A DNA stretch of 64,000 nucleotides from Panicum virgatum (taxonomy: Eukaryota; Streptophyta; Magnoliopsida; Poales; Poaceae), in contig NC_053149.1 of assembly GCF_016808335.1 (NCBI RefSeq), positions 36,658,118 through 36,722,117 of the forward strand, written 5' to 3'. The notes below the pieces were generated by a model that was given only the letters and a program-made list of their open reading frames with translations, was not told the origin of the DNA and searched no databases. A program made the position numbers and the translations under genes. Of this stretch, positions 1 to 10,699 are shown piece after piece (within the stretch, counting starts at the first letter, position 1; each line of letters opens with the position of its first letter).

Positions 1-1751
1 TCTTTGTAAATTGATGCACTATTGTACGCTTTCAATCTTAACTCCTCCAATTTGCTTATTTGGATTCTCCTTTTAATTCCAGCGGTTTCTGCATCAAAGT
101 TCATCTCCTTCATCGCCCAGTATGCCTTATGTTCTAGCTCAACCGGCAAGTGGCATGTTTTTCCATAAACAAATTGATAAGGTGTCATACCAATCGGAGT
201 TTTGTGTGCCGTACGATATGCCCATAGTGCATCATCTAGTCTCTTCGACCAATCTTTTCCTCCTTTTACCACGGTCTTCTTTAACATATCATTCAATTGC
301 TTGTTCGAAGTTTCCGCTTGTCCGTTTGTTTGGGGGTGATAAGCCGTGGACACTCTATGTTCAATTCCTAATTTCTTCAAGCATTTACCAAAGTCTTTGC
401 CCATGAAGTGTGTTCCTCCGTCGCTTATCAAGATTCTCGGGACGCCATATCGAGGGAAGATTATCGATTTAATCATGTGCGTGGACTCCTCCGTTGATGC
501 CTTCCGACATGGCATAGCTTCAACCCACTTTGAAACATAGTCCACCATCACCAATATATGCTCAAATCCATGTGAGTTCACAAATGGTCCCATGAAATCG
601 ATTCCCCGGACATCAAACAGATCTATTTGCAAGTTGTAGTTCAATGGCATGGCATTCCTTTGTGAGATATTCCCCATCCTTTGGCATTCCGGACAAGTCG
701 AAACAAATCTTTTTGCATCTTCATGCATCTCGGGCCAATAGAATCCACTAGCCCATACCTTAGCTTGAGTTCTAAAGTGCCCATAATGTCCTCCATATCC
801 CGACGAGTGACACTTCCTTAGAACTTCTTCACGTTCCTCCCTCGGTATGCATCTTCTTAGGACTCCATCTTCTCCATATCTATATAAGTATGGTGGATCC
901 CAATAGTATTTTCTTCTTTCCGCGATCACTCTTTTCTTTGCATTCTTGTCAAAGTGATCCAAGGGCATCCCTTTTATTGCCCTTATTATTTCATTCATCC
1001 AACTATCTTTATCGAGAATTCTATATAGGTGATCATCTCTCATTTGATCCTCGATAGGTTCTTTTCCATCATCTCCATGGTTCATCCTTGATAGGTGGTC
1101 GGCCACAACATTTTCTGCCCCTTTCTTGTCCCTTATCTCCACATCGAATTCTTGTAGCAATAGGATCCATCAAATCAAGCGTGGCTTTGCATCTTTCTTG
1201 GACAAGAGATACTTGATTGCCGCATGGTCGGTATAAACTATCACCTTTGAATTTACTATGTATGATCTGAATTTTTCGAAGGCGAATACCACGGCAAGCA
1301 ATTCTTTCTCTGTTGTTGCATAATTAAATTGGGCTTCATTGAGAGTCTTGCTTGCGTAGTAGATAGCATTTACCTTCCCCTCTTTCCTTTGTCCAAGAAC
1401 GGCTCCTACGGCGTAGTCGCTTGCATCACACATGATTTCAAAAGGTAGATTCCAATCCGGAGGTTGCATGATAGGAGCACTTATGAGGGATTGCTTGAGT
1501 GTTCGAAATGCGTGAAGACAATCACTATCAAAATTGTACTCCACATCTTTTTGGAGAAGTTGTGTCAATGGCTTGGTGATTTTTGAAAAATCCTTTATGA
1601 ACCTTCTATAGATTCCGGCATGACCGAGGAAGCTCCTCAAAGATTTGATGTCCGTAGGTGGTGGCAATTTCTCCACGGTTTCTATCTTTGCTTTGTCCAC
1701 CTCTATCCCTCTCTCGGAGATAACATGACCAAGAAATGACACTTCTCCCAA
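1..1751 (-). pseudogene. Athila RT C-terminus, RNase H and integrase, interrupted
   Basis: From 1751 to 1173 the frame encodes the RT thumb/connection and an RNase H with the [14 protein letters not shown] and [10 protein letters not shown] segments. A TGA at 1170-1172 sits where relatives have Arg in the PRLIRW motif, consistent with a CGA to TGA transition. Beyond it the same frame appears open to the window edge and encodes integrase: an ADHLSR linker, a CPECQR zinc-binding segment, and DDE-type blocks seen as [16 protein letters not shown] and TNGQAETSN. The integrase C-terminus and 3' LTR are outside the window. The frame is offset from the upstream gag-RT frame by a small deletion near 1735-1750. 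Confidence 0.85.
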
Positions 1752-4411
1752 TTAAGCACAAGATCAACCTCTCCACATCTTTTAAGAACTTTCTCCAAAT
1801 TTGCCAAGCAATTATCAAAGCTAGTACCATGCACCAAGAAATCATCCATGAATACCTCCATAATCTCTTCTATGAAATCTGAAAATATAGCCATCATGCA
1901 CCTTTGAAAAGAAGCGGGCGCATTGCACAATCCAAAAGGCATCCTCCGATATGCAAAAGTTCCATACGGGCAAGTAAACGTGGTCTTGTGTTGATCATCC
2001 GGATGAATTGGTATTTGGAAGAATCCCGAGTATCCATCAAGGTAACAAAAGTGTGAATGCTTTGCCAACCTTTCTAGCATCTCGTCGATGAATGGTAGTG
2101 GAAAATGATCCTTCCTTGTTGCCTTATTCAATTTTCTATAATCGATGCACATCCTCCATCCTGTGATGGTTCTTTGCGGTATCAGTTGCTCCTTCTCATT
2201 TTTCACAACCGTGAGTCCTCCTTTCTTCGGAACGCAATGCATGGGGCTTACCCATTCACTATGTGGCACGGGGTATATTATTCCGGCATTCAACAATTTA
2301 ATAACCTCCTTCTTCACCACATCACGCATAGCATGGCTCAACCTTCTTTGATGTTCTACGACCGGCTTGTATTGCTCCTCGAGTTGTATACGATGTGTGC
2401 AAAAAGCGGGGCTAATACCTTTCAAGTCGTTAATCGAGTAGCCGATCACCTTTTTGTTCTTCTTCAATAAATTCAGCAACTTCTCCGTCTCTTCCGGGCT
2501 CAATTCGTTGCTAATAATCACCGGAAAAGTCTTGCCATCTCCCAAAAATTCATATTTCAATCCCTTGGGGAGTGGCTTCATCTCAACATCGGGCGCTCCA
2601 TCCTCTTCTTGATCTAACTCTCCAATGTCTTCAAATTTTTCTTCCTCCAAATTCCCGTGTTGCGGCTTCAACTCTTCCATTGTTTCCACTAGTTCTCCGT
2701 CTTGATCATCTTGAGCGTCTCCATTCTCCAAAGCGTGTTGGAGAGGATCCCTGAAAGAATCAATGGAACGAATGCTCTCTACCTCTTCGTTATCAAGAGG
2801 TAGAGGTGAAGCAAAAGACGGTTTTGAATGAAATTCAAATAAGCGCTTCTCTCCATCTAGATCAAAAGTGACAATCCCTTTTCCAACATCTAGAACAGCA
2901 TTTACTAATTTGAGAAAGGGTTTTCCAAGGATTATGCCTTCATGCTCATCATCACTAGCATTAATCACAAAAAAGTCGGTAGGAATTTTTTTACCCGCTA
3001 TAGCAACATTTAAATTTCTAAGCATTCCTAGTGGTTTGATTAATCTACCATCTCCCATGATCAATTTAATGATTGTAGCATCTAAGTTTGGTGTTTCATT
3101 AAAAAGCTCAACATAAACCTTGGAACTCATCACACTTACATTGGTGCTAACGTCACATAGAACATTGCAATATTTTGTTCCGTCTATCATGCAATCAACA
3201 CGAGGTGTGGGTGATGGATTACCTTCACCTTGATCGCTTCTGATTGCATATACTTGGGCTATGTGCACGTAGGGTGATGATTCCGATTTCACACCCATGA
3301 TCTTTTTGACCTCCAACACTTCGTCCAAGTCAATCTCTTCCTCTTTTTCTTCAAAAAGTTTCCGAATAATATCACCGGCCGATTCCTTGCCAAATGTATA
3401 TCTCGTGTGATTATCCGGTGGGAAGTCTTCCGCTATCACCTTCGCCATTCCTCGCTGATTTGGATGCGGTCTTGCTTTGTCGAACAATCTTCCGAAGTCA
3501 ATTGGTATCCAATCCATTTGCTCGAATTCCCTTAGCGATTTGGCGGTGCCCATGGTTCTTCCTTTCTTTTCCGGGTCATCTTTCGTTGCACTCTGGATCG
3601 ATGCTTCTTCATCGTGGATTGTCTCTATGACTTTCCCATGCTTCGGTTGTTCTTCCCTCGCTTCCGATGCCTCTTTTCTGAAAATTCCAGCAAGCACCCA
3701 CACTTGAGATTCTTCCTCGGAGCTTGCCGAACATCGTTTTTCCCAATCTCTTCGCATGGCCCCACCCTTGCTGATTTTTTGTAGGAGTTGGGCGGCTTCC
3801 GTGAGTGTTTTCTCCATGAGATCTCCTCCTGCACACATTTGAACAAATTGCATGCACTCGGGGGTTAGGGAAAAATAAAAGGTATGCAAGAGTACTTCAC
3901 CGGAAAATCCGAGCTTCGGTCCTTGTTCAATCAATCCATTGAATCTATCCCATGCTTGATCTATCCCTTCTTCTTCTCCTTGCGCGAAGTTGATCACTTG
4001 CTTCCGAATATGTTGAACCTTGCTTAACGGAAAGAACCGCTCGCAAAATTTCTTCATCAAGTCATCCCAATTTCCTTTTACCTCGAAGGATGCAAGTGCA
4101 AACCATCTTCTCGCTTCTTCCGCAAGTGAGTATGGGAAAAGATTCCATCTAAACCAAGCTAGCGGAACTCCGTCTTGTTGTACCGTGTTGCATAGCATTG
4201 TGAACCACTTGATATGTCTATATGGGTTGTTCGTCTCATCTCCTCTAAAGGGGTTTGCCGCTGCCATCTTGATGATTTGAGGCTTGATCTCGTACTCGGT
4301 GGCTCGCAACACCGAATCTGATTTTTGCATGTCGAAGTCCTCCGATCGCGGGCTTGCATAATCCCTTAGTGATTTTTCTCCTTCCTCCACGTGTTGAATA
4401 AGATGGGCCAT
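1703..4411 (-). pseudogene. Athila gag-protease-reverse transcriptase (902 codons)
   Basis: The gag capsid-like region covers about residues 40-220 (PFRGDETNNPYRH, LFPYSLAEEARRWF, FCERFFPLSK). I see no CCHC knuckle. An aspartic-protease region lies around residues 405-510, but the expected D-[LV]-G-A motif reads DVSTN at residues 420-424, so the conserved Gly is lost; the LGKPFL block is present downstream. RT runs from about residue 640 (HRIQLEEQYKP, WRMCIDYRKLNK, YLDGYSGFFQI, MPFGLCNAPASF) to FMDD at 854-857. The frame then leaves the pol reading frame after WEKCHF, where roughly 20 bp of the usual spacer before LGH.ISERG appears to be missing. The ATG at 4411 lies about 110 bp past the primer site, which fits the gag start. 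Confidence 0.85.
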
Positions 4412-4519
4412 CTAGACAATCAAAACAAAAACAAGAAAACAAAAATTTTCTAGGGAAAAAGGTTAGGTGTTAGTAACCAACAAAATTAATACAAAGTTAA
4501 ATGTAGCAAAATCGCTTGT

Positions 4520-4537
4520 TCCCCGGCAACGGCGCCA
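4520..4537 (-). other. Primer-binding site, tRNA-Asp type (H)
   Basis: The minus strand reads TGGCGCCGTTGCCGGGGA, complementary to the 3' end of plant tRNA-Asp(GTC) including CCA. It lies 8 bp inside the LTR edge and fixes the element's orientation. Element G has the same site and spacer. Confidence 0.92.
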
Positions 4538-4545
4538 GAAAAGCT

Positions 4546-5753
4546 TGTTGACGCTCCTTAGAGCACCAATTTATGTACCGCAAGCGCACGGATCGTGTAG
4601 CTTTTCCCTTAGAGTATTCCCCCAAGGTTTATCAATCCACGGAACAAGTGTATTACTATGCTTAACTAAGCACTAATGATGTTGGTAAAAGATCTATATT
4701 GAGTGTATGAGTGTGAAATAGATCTAATCTAACCAATCTAATCTAATCTAGACTAGTGAGCAATGGTAGGTGTGTGCACAAGATATGAAGAGTATTTGTC
4801 CATAGGGTCTAGGATCACTAGAGATGTAATCGCCAAGCAACGAAGAACGGATCTAATCTACCAAATGTGTGTTCCAAGATCAAAACCTTTCCCTCCCGCA
4901 TACTGTCACTACACGAGGATAATCGGTAACGAATCGACAAGAACGCGATAGTTGATGTAATCTAAGTAAACTATGCAAGAGCAAAGCAAACCCAAAGCCA
5001 AGTCCCGAACTATTAGGCATCAAAACATCATCAACAAGAATCGTGATAGATCAATCTCATAAAGGATTCGGCAATTACAACTCAAGATCTCCTTACAACC
5101 CCATGAACAAACGAGGACTTTACCCCATGAAGCTAAGCGAAGCGTAGTCGATCATGGTGACGAAATCTCCGGCAAGGGATGGATCACTTGCTGTCCTCCA
5201 ACTTGCAGCGGCGCTGAGGGATGATGAGGCCTCCGGTGTTCGCTTTTCTCTTGTGTCAAACTCGAATGTATCTCTGGATGCTCTTCTCTAGATCCTCTCG
5301 ATGCGATCCTCTAGATGCCCCCTCTTTGACGGCGGCTTCGGGGTATTTATAGGCAGATATGGTCGGTGGTTTTGGTAAAACATAGATTAGGGTTGACGCA
5401 TACTTCGTGCTGAAGAAAACTGAGACCGATTGGGCTCCGAAATGGGCTAGGCCGGCCGGCCCAAGGGCTCTAGGCCGGCCGGCCTGGGCCCTTTCTGGCC
5501 CCTTTCGGTCCCATCTTTCGCATGTGGCCTCTTCCTCTTATTCGTCATCTTAGCCCAGTTGTAACCATGCGTCAAAACATCTCCGAAAATGTCCAATTTC
5601 CTGTCAAAATGCAACATGATCCAAAATCCTGGACAAAATTGAAAACGGTCAAGTTCGGGTGCCAACTGGCGGGTTAGTACATGAATCATCCCCAAGAATT
5701 ACCAAAACAACTCCTAATCATATAGTAAAATGGGTACTTAAGGAGTGCCAACA
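4546..5753 (-). repeat. 5' LTR of Athila element H (1,208 bp)
   Basis: Bounded by TG and CA (TGTTGACGCTCC on the left, GTGCCAACA on the right, plus-strand view). The minus strand has a good TATA box (TATAAATA, 5344-5351). Two copies of a GC palindrome core (GGCCGGCCGGCC) lie at about 5449-5488. The last ~110 bp in element orientation are nearly the same as the end of G's LTR. The partner 3' LTR is outside the window. Confidence 0.88.
5344..5351 (-). promoter_or_regulatory. TATA box in H LTR
   Basis: The minus strand reads CTATAAATACCCC around this position, in a GC-richer context inside the LTR, suitable for RNA polymerase II initiation a short distance toward lower coordinates. Confidence 0.55.
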
Positions 5754-6283
5754 AAGGTGCTGCAGAGATCCTGGCAGCTGTTGACGGAGCCGGCGAGAAG
5801 TGCTTCGATCCAGTTGATAGCTTGGGGACCCATCATGACCGGGAAATAGGCGGCCATGATGTCGTTGTCGTCGCGGGCAGCTCGGACGGCGATGGAGTAG
5901 GTGCACAGCCACGTCTTGGGGTCCGACTCACCATCGTACTTCTCGATCCCAGTAGGCTTGAAGGTGGCGGGCCACTGGATGGCCCGGAGCGGGCGAGAGA
6001 AGGCGGAGAAGCCGTCGAGGTCATTGCCGGGGTCGTTGTCGCGGCGAGGATGTCGTGGGCGGTTGTCACCCCTGCGACCGCTGTTCTGGTAGTCAATGTC
6101 GGAGTCGCCGTGTTCCTCGTCGTACTGGCAGCGTCGCTCTCGCTCGGCGGCGTCGCGTTGGCGGTTACGGTTGTTGACGCACTGACACATGTCTTGTTGG
6201 TTGAGTTGGAGGCGGAGATCGCCTTGGTTGACCTCTCCGTCTTCGCTGTGGGGTCGTGTCGAGTGATGACTTGAGTGGGCGCG
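5754..6283 (-). pseudogene. Tat-like gag, central part
   Basis: An open frame with an Arg/Asp-rich stretch followed by FSRPLRAIQWPATF, KYDGESDPKTWLCTY, AAYFPVMMGPQAINW and a truncated DLCSTF. This matches the start of the retrotransposon gag domain of Tat-type elements, where a W.....L...F core normally continues. Coding stops exactly at the end of H's LTR. Upstream it abuts the chromovirus LTR fragment, so the first residues of the longer open frame (before RAHSSH) are LTR-derived and not gag. Confidence 0.75.
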
Positions 6284-7840
6284 TGTAACACCCGGTTTAT
6301 AAAAAGGACATAAACCGAGCAATCATATACGTGCCAGGATCAAGTCACACGTATATACAACAGAATGAACAATATATCACAGCACATATCACGTAAAAGA
6401 TATAATAAAGCGAGTATGAATGTTATTTATTACATTAATGACAAAATGTCTGATACAGAGTAAGCGGAAGCGTAAAAACATATACGAGAAGCTCTCGTAA
6501 GCAGGGCGCCACAGGGACGTCGACTGGGAGACGAACGCCTAGAAGTCCTCGTACTCCTGGTAGCTCCGGGTGAACTCCCTCGCGTCAGTAGGAACTGAGC
6601 AGCAGTAGTGTGTCCCCAAAAGAACAAGAGGAAAAAGTGTAGAGGAGGCAAGGGTGAGTACACAACTCGTACTCAACAAGTATAACACAAACTATGAGGC
6701 TTTAGGTTGGCTGACTGACTGCATTAGCTTTTAAATCTTGGAAAAATTTTATTAAAGCTATTTACTACAAGTTGATGAATTACCATAAACCCAGTTACAT
6801 AATAATTAATCAAAATTAATCATGTTACTACTAAGAACCAAACCGAAACCACCAAGGTAACCCCGAGAGGCACCGCCCTCGTCGGAAGGAGATAACCCCA
6901 CTAATCAAAAGGAGGATCTGGGCCGCTCATGACCGTGAGCACGGCTAGTATACCAGTTTTACACTCTGCAGAGGTTGCACATCTTTACCCACAAGTCGTG
7001 AGCTACACTAGTTGTTCATCAAACTTCCTTAGGTGAGATGACTAGCAAGCACACTACGAGGCCTTTACAAAGAATCTCGTTGGTAAGGAGTATCCGCGAG
7101 GGTGGATCGGCGACTATGGAGCAGGTCTAGTGGGCGTCAAGACACAGGTACGCAGACCAAGCACAGACGAGGCCACTCAGTACGAGGGCCATAGAAGCTT
7201 ACCGCCCCTGCCCCACAGGTAAGTTACTCCAAACCAAAAAGACCTAATTATTACGCCAAGACCGTCCCATTCCAGTCTTGTGGTAGCGCTGTTGTCCGAG
7301 GTTGTCGCTCTATGAACCGGTCCTTATGGAGAGTGGCCAACCAAGCACTAAGCACCATGCTGGCCCCCTAAACCATGTTTCTAACAAAAACCAATTTTAA
7401 CGAGACGTGAGCCACTTATGCCAACATAGAGGGCCACTCTCAGAATTAAGTTGCATATACCATTAATCAAATTAATTAAAAAGGACCAAGTGTGTTATAG
7501 CGCGGCACCTAGCACAACTAACCAAAATGCAACCCAAGGATATATATAAAGGATATAAAGTGGCTAGGAAAGTCCTTATAGGCATACAGTATTAAAATGC
7601 AGTATGAAAATGTATTTAAAAGTGATAGGTTGTTCATGTTATACTTGCCTTCCTCGTACTGCTCCTGCTGCTGCTCAAACTGGTCAGAAGACGGCTGCTC
7701 CGGGTACTGGTACTAGGGCTCCTCAGATGGATCAACGTCTACTCACGAACACATGGCCAAAAACAATGCACAACAATAAGCATACAAGCAAACACTAACA
7801 AAAGCTAAGAAACAGTACATCAATAAATAAAAACAGCACA
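6284..7840 (-). repeat. Truncated D/E-family chromovirus LTR
   Basis: Starts with TGTAACACCCGGTTTATAAA, the same terminus as the LTRs of D and E, and follows them collinearly for ~1.55 kb, including the GAGTAC...GTACTC hairpin, the CTCTGCAGAGG block and the segment near the CTCACGAACACATGG motif. It stops near AAAACAGCACAC, where D/E LTRs continue for ~2 kb. No 5 bp duplication flanks it (GCGCG on the left, TAAAC on the right), so it looks like a deletion remnant rather than a clean solo LTR. Confidence 0.85.
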
Positions 7841-9057
7841 CTAAACTAGTTGTCCTCCCGTAGCTGCTGAGCTTGCGTGGCGGCCACGTGCAGGCGAGCA
7901 TGGGCCTTGACAATCTCAGGGTTCTCCTGAAGACCCTCGAGCACATGGAACACTGCGGCAAGGTTGGCCGATGGCGTAGCGAAGACGTCTTGGCTGTTGT
8001 AGTTGAGGACGAAGTCGGCGTCGAGGTTGCGGGGCCGGATCTGTGAACACCGATTCCTAGGGTTACGACATTCGGCGTTCTCCAGGTCGCGGTTGTCCCG
8101 ATCGATGGCCTCGTCATTGCGCCTCATGTCGGCGTGGACATCATTGCGGCGGAGTCATTCGGCCTTCTCCTCATCAGTCTTGTTTTCATGAGTGTCGGAG
8201 TCGTCGGAGACGATGAAGATTCGGCGATGCTCCGTCGCAGAAGAGTGGTTGGGTGGAAGGGTGAACGAGGCGTGTTGGAAGCCAAGTTCCTCTCCCGAAG
8301 TCGGGTAAGATCGGATCTGACCGAGGGTTGCTGGGTCGGGTAGTCGCACTCGGATCTGATCCGAGTACATTGCAGCTGCATTGCGGAGCCCGAAGGGGAT
8401 CCGATCCGAGTCGTCATGGTGATGGAGTGCATCCTCGCTGAGCCTGATGCACTCTGCAATGGATCTGCCGACTAGATCTATCTAAGAGATAAGATCGTCA
8501 ACTGATCTGGCTGGACGACGGGTCATTCTGGAAGAAGTGATCGTGGCGGAGTCTGCCTCGGGTTCGGGAACCCTGAGCGAGGCAGATCTTGGAGTGACCA
8601 GATCAGATCTGGTCTTGGTGGGAGCATTGCCGAGTTCACGGAGAACGCGGTCGGGGTCGTCCCGATGGCGAAGCGCGAATTCGCCGAGTCGAATGCACTC
8701 GGTGATGGATCTACTAACGCGATCTATCTGGAAGACCAGGTCGTCAGCAGATTCGTCAAGCCGATGGGTCACCCTGGTTGACATGGCTGCCACATCGTAG
8801 CACTCGGATTCGGGAATCCGAGAGGCGTCAAGCGCTTGGGGGGTTAGATCGGATCTAACCCCGGCGACGACGTTGCCTTCGGCGACAGGATAGTCGAAAG
8901 CGGGGTTCCTGGGAACCGTAACCTCCGAGAAGCTTCCGAAGGTGAAGGAGAAGCCGACCGTCGCCTCCATCTGGGCGGTGACGCTGGCGGAGAAGGCGAC
9001 GCCGGTGTTGGCTGCCATTGAACTCGACGTGTGAGCGCTGAGTCCCCTACCTGGCAC
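7841..9057 (-). pseudogene. Tat-like gag, N-terminal part
   Basis: One frame runs from ATG 9057 (or the more usual-looking ATG 9018, MAANTGVAFSA) through 7846 with nonsense codons at 8482 and 8155, and meets the LTR fragment after QLREDN. The protein is hydrophilic, with repeated RSDLT-type segments. A ~90-residue unit centred on DDL..ID.V.RSI.ECIRL.E.AL.H.DD occurs twice (about 8790-8560 and 8530-8380). The first lies before the stop at 8482 and the second after it, which argues that the stop is a late mutation. The C-terminal piece (NPRNRCSQIRPRNLDADF) is typical of the region before the gag core. Confidence 0.7.
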
Positions 9058-9063
9058 GCCAAT

Positions 9064-9539
9064 TGTCGGATTGTTATTCCGGCTAGTCCACCAGGGGTGT
9101 ACCCGGCAGTAGAGTTTCAGGATGGGGATCTCAGGACCAAGAGCTCGATGGTAACATGAAGACGCGTGGATTTAGACAAATTCGGGCCGCGATGAACGTA
9201 ATACCCTACATCCTGTGTTTGGGGTTGTATTAGGTTTTGCAGGATGTTGCGAAAAGTGCAGAGAGTCTATGGGTCGGCCTACGTCTCCTTTATATAGACC
9301 AGGAGGTGTAGGGGTACAAGGAATCATATACTCGGGTTGTTTTACAAGGAAGAAGGTCGGTTAAGATCCCTAGATATTCAGGTCTCTAGTTGAGTCTCTC
9401 GTCCTGATCCTCTAAGAATCCTTTCCGCGCACGGCCGAGTCCCGCACGCCGAGTAGTTGTAGCCGAGTCACCGAGCAGGGTAGTCTCCCGGTTTCGGGGA
9501 CCCCACTTGGCAGGGAGGTACATAGATCTACCTCCGTCA
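9064..9539 (-). repeat. 5' LTR of the Tat-like element (~476 bp)
   Basis: The left edge TGTCGGATTG touches the primer-like site; the right edge is placed at CTCCGTCA because coding-like sequence resumes beyond it. The minus strand has a TATA box (TCTATATAAA, 9289-9298). The segment with TTCGGGCCGC and CGTAATACCCTACATCC is shared with the LTR fragment at 42902-43102. The presumed target duplication on this side is CTAAC (9540-9544); the other copy is outside the window, so the right edge is not proven. Confidence 0.6.
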
Positions 9540-10335
9540 CTAACCTTTCTTGGTCTTGGAGAGTTTCTTAAGTTTCTCCTGTAGGGCAGTCTTCTCGGAT
9601 GAGAGCGTTTCACTCGCTCTCTCATAGCATTCAGCTCTGAATCATCTTGGGCCTGGTTACCCTCTTGCCCCGACGCTTCCTGCCAAGAAGTAAAACAAAA
9701 TGATCAATATATACTACTCGATCTACAAACAAGTACTTGACATATTCGACTACTTACCCCCAGCAGCTTGAATGCAAACTTTAGCTGCTCCTGCGGTACG
9801 CCACTTCCCGACGAGACCTGGGAAGCACTCGCACACACTTCTGAGATGGCCCATTTCGGTACAGCTTCAATCACCCCCACAATATTCCCTGGAGCTTGGG
9901 GCTCTTGTATCTTTTTCTTTGACTTTATTAATATAAATAATCTTCTTTATTTACTTCGAGTCAGCTTTACTTTTCGCAAGTCATTTAACTTTTCAAGTAC
10001 GAGTACTTGTCTGCAGAAGTAATTACCTCTAGTTCAGTTTAAGTTATCATATTTTTTTGTCGTAGCTTGTCTTACAGGTTTTCTCGCCCGGACTACTGAC
10101 CTCAAGTTAGTTCGCTAGGTTGAGGGGGATTTCTCATGAAGGCCTCAAGAGAAATCCTAGTACCAAGTGCAGACATGGTGTCTAACTCAGTGCTAGGTAG
10201 AAAGTGTGTTCCACCCCACGGTACTGCAGTGGTAGGCGGCAAGTGGTAGGCGGTTGTTTTCATTGCAGTAGTTGCCGACTGTCGTTGGACTCCCTTCTCT
10301 CCACAGTCTAAGTCCTTCTCTGAGGCCGCCATAGT
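9540..10335 (-). pseudogene. Possible multi-exon transposon ORF remnant, no recognised family
   Basis: Exon-like blocks lie in order on the minus strand: 10332-10090 (open from MAASEKD, ending before a CTGTAAGAC donor-like site), about 9895-9762 (after CTCCAG; contains VGVIEAVPKWAISEV and ends at a GGTAAGT donor), and about 9685-9545 (after TTGGCAG; charged, coiled-coil-like, TALQEKLKKLSKTKKG then a stop). The spaces between are AT-rich with plausible GT/AG ends. It resembles the spliced auxiliary ORFs of grass gypsy elements, but I cannot name a family. Read as a single unit it has frame problems, so it is probably decayed. Confidence 0.35.
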
Positions 10336-10699
10336 AAGCTCCAGGTTCTCGTCACCAAGGAAGAAGCTTAGGTCTTGTCTAGTGAGGCTAACTCAGTAGT
10401 TTAGAAGTGTATCAGGTGTCCTTTCTCACTCATTGTCCTCCCAGCTGCTACCTCTCTAAGGTATAGAGTCTCCTGTAGTGTCAAACGGTCATTGCCTGGC
10501 AATTTATCCTATCGATTTATCTGGCTTATCCTTGCTGAATTAGTCGGTTCATAGATTCAGTAAAGGTTGTCATTACGATTCACGATACACTTTAACCATA
10601 ATGCTTTCTTGAGAATTTTCATGACACCCTGGAATACTCCATGGTGAAATGCTACACCGGTGATTTTGTGCGCTTGCGGAATACCAATCTATATTGAGC
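10336..10699. other. No recognisable feature
   Basis: AT-rich sequence between the minus-strand ORF remnant and the Athila-type gag relic. It may include the decayed 5' end of that gag (homology is clear only from about 10700). No LTR edge, primer site or open frame of note is seen. Confidence 0.4.

Larger units (their letters stand above)
1..5753 (-). mobile_element. Athila-lineage Ty3/gypsy retrotransposon H, 3' end beyond window
   Basis: Read on the minus strand: 5' LTR (5753 to 4546), tRNA-Asp primer site, one long gag-protease-RT frame, then RNase H and integrase running off the window start. The FMDD form of the RT active site followed by FLVHG, together with the tRNA-Asp primer site, is typical of plant Athila elements. 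It sits inside the gag of a Tat-like element: gag coding stops at the LTR edge, and the 5 bp beyond (5754-5758, AAGGT) should be one target-site copy, the other lying outside the window. A nonsense mutation and a small deletion in pol make this copy defective. Confidence 0.9.
5754..9539 (-). mobile_element. Tat-like Ty3/gypsy element, only 5' LTR and part of gag left
   Basis: On the minus strand: an LTR (9539 to 9064), a primer-site-like segment touching the LTR (TTGGCGTGCCAGGTAGG at about 9045-9062), then gag from ATG 9018 or 9057. Gag is broken by a foreign LTR fragment (6284-7840) and ended by insertion of element H at 5753/5754. Protease and pol are not in the window. Tat-like assignment rests on the gag block FSRPLRAIQWPATFKPTGIEKYDGE and the LTR type, so it is moderately sure. 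Confidence 0.7.

Noticed and set aside
4520..4537. tRNA-Asp or tRNA-Met gene fragments
   Set aside because: Only the ~13-18 nt complementary to tRNA 3' ends is present, always beside an LTR; these are primer-binding sites.
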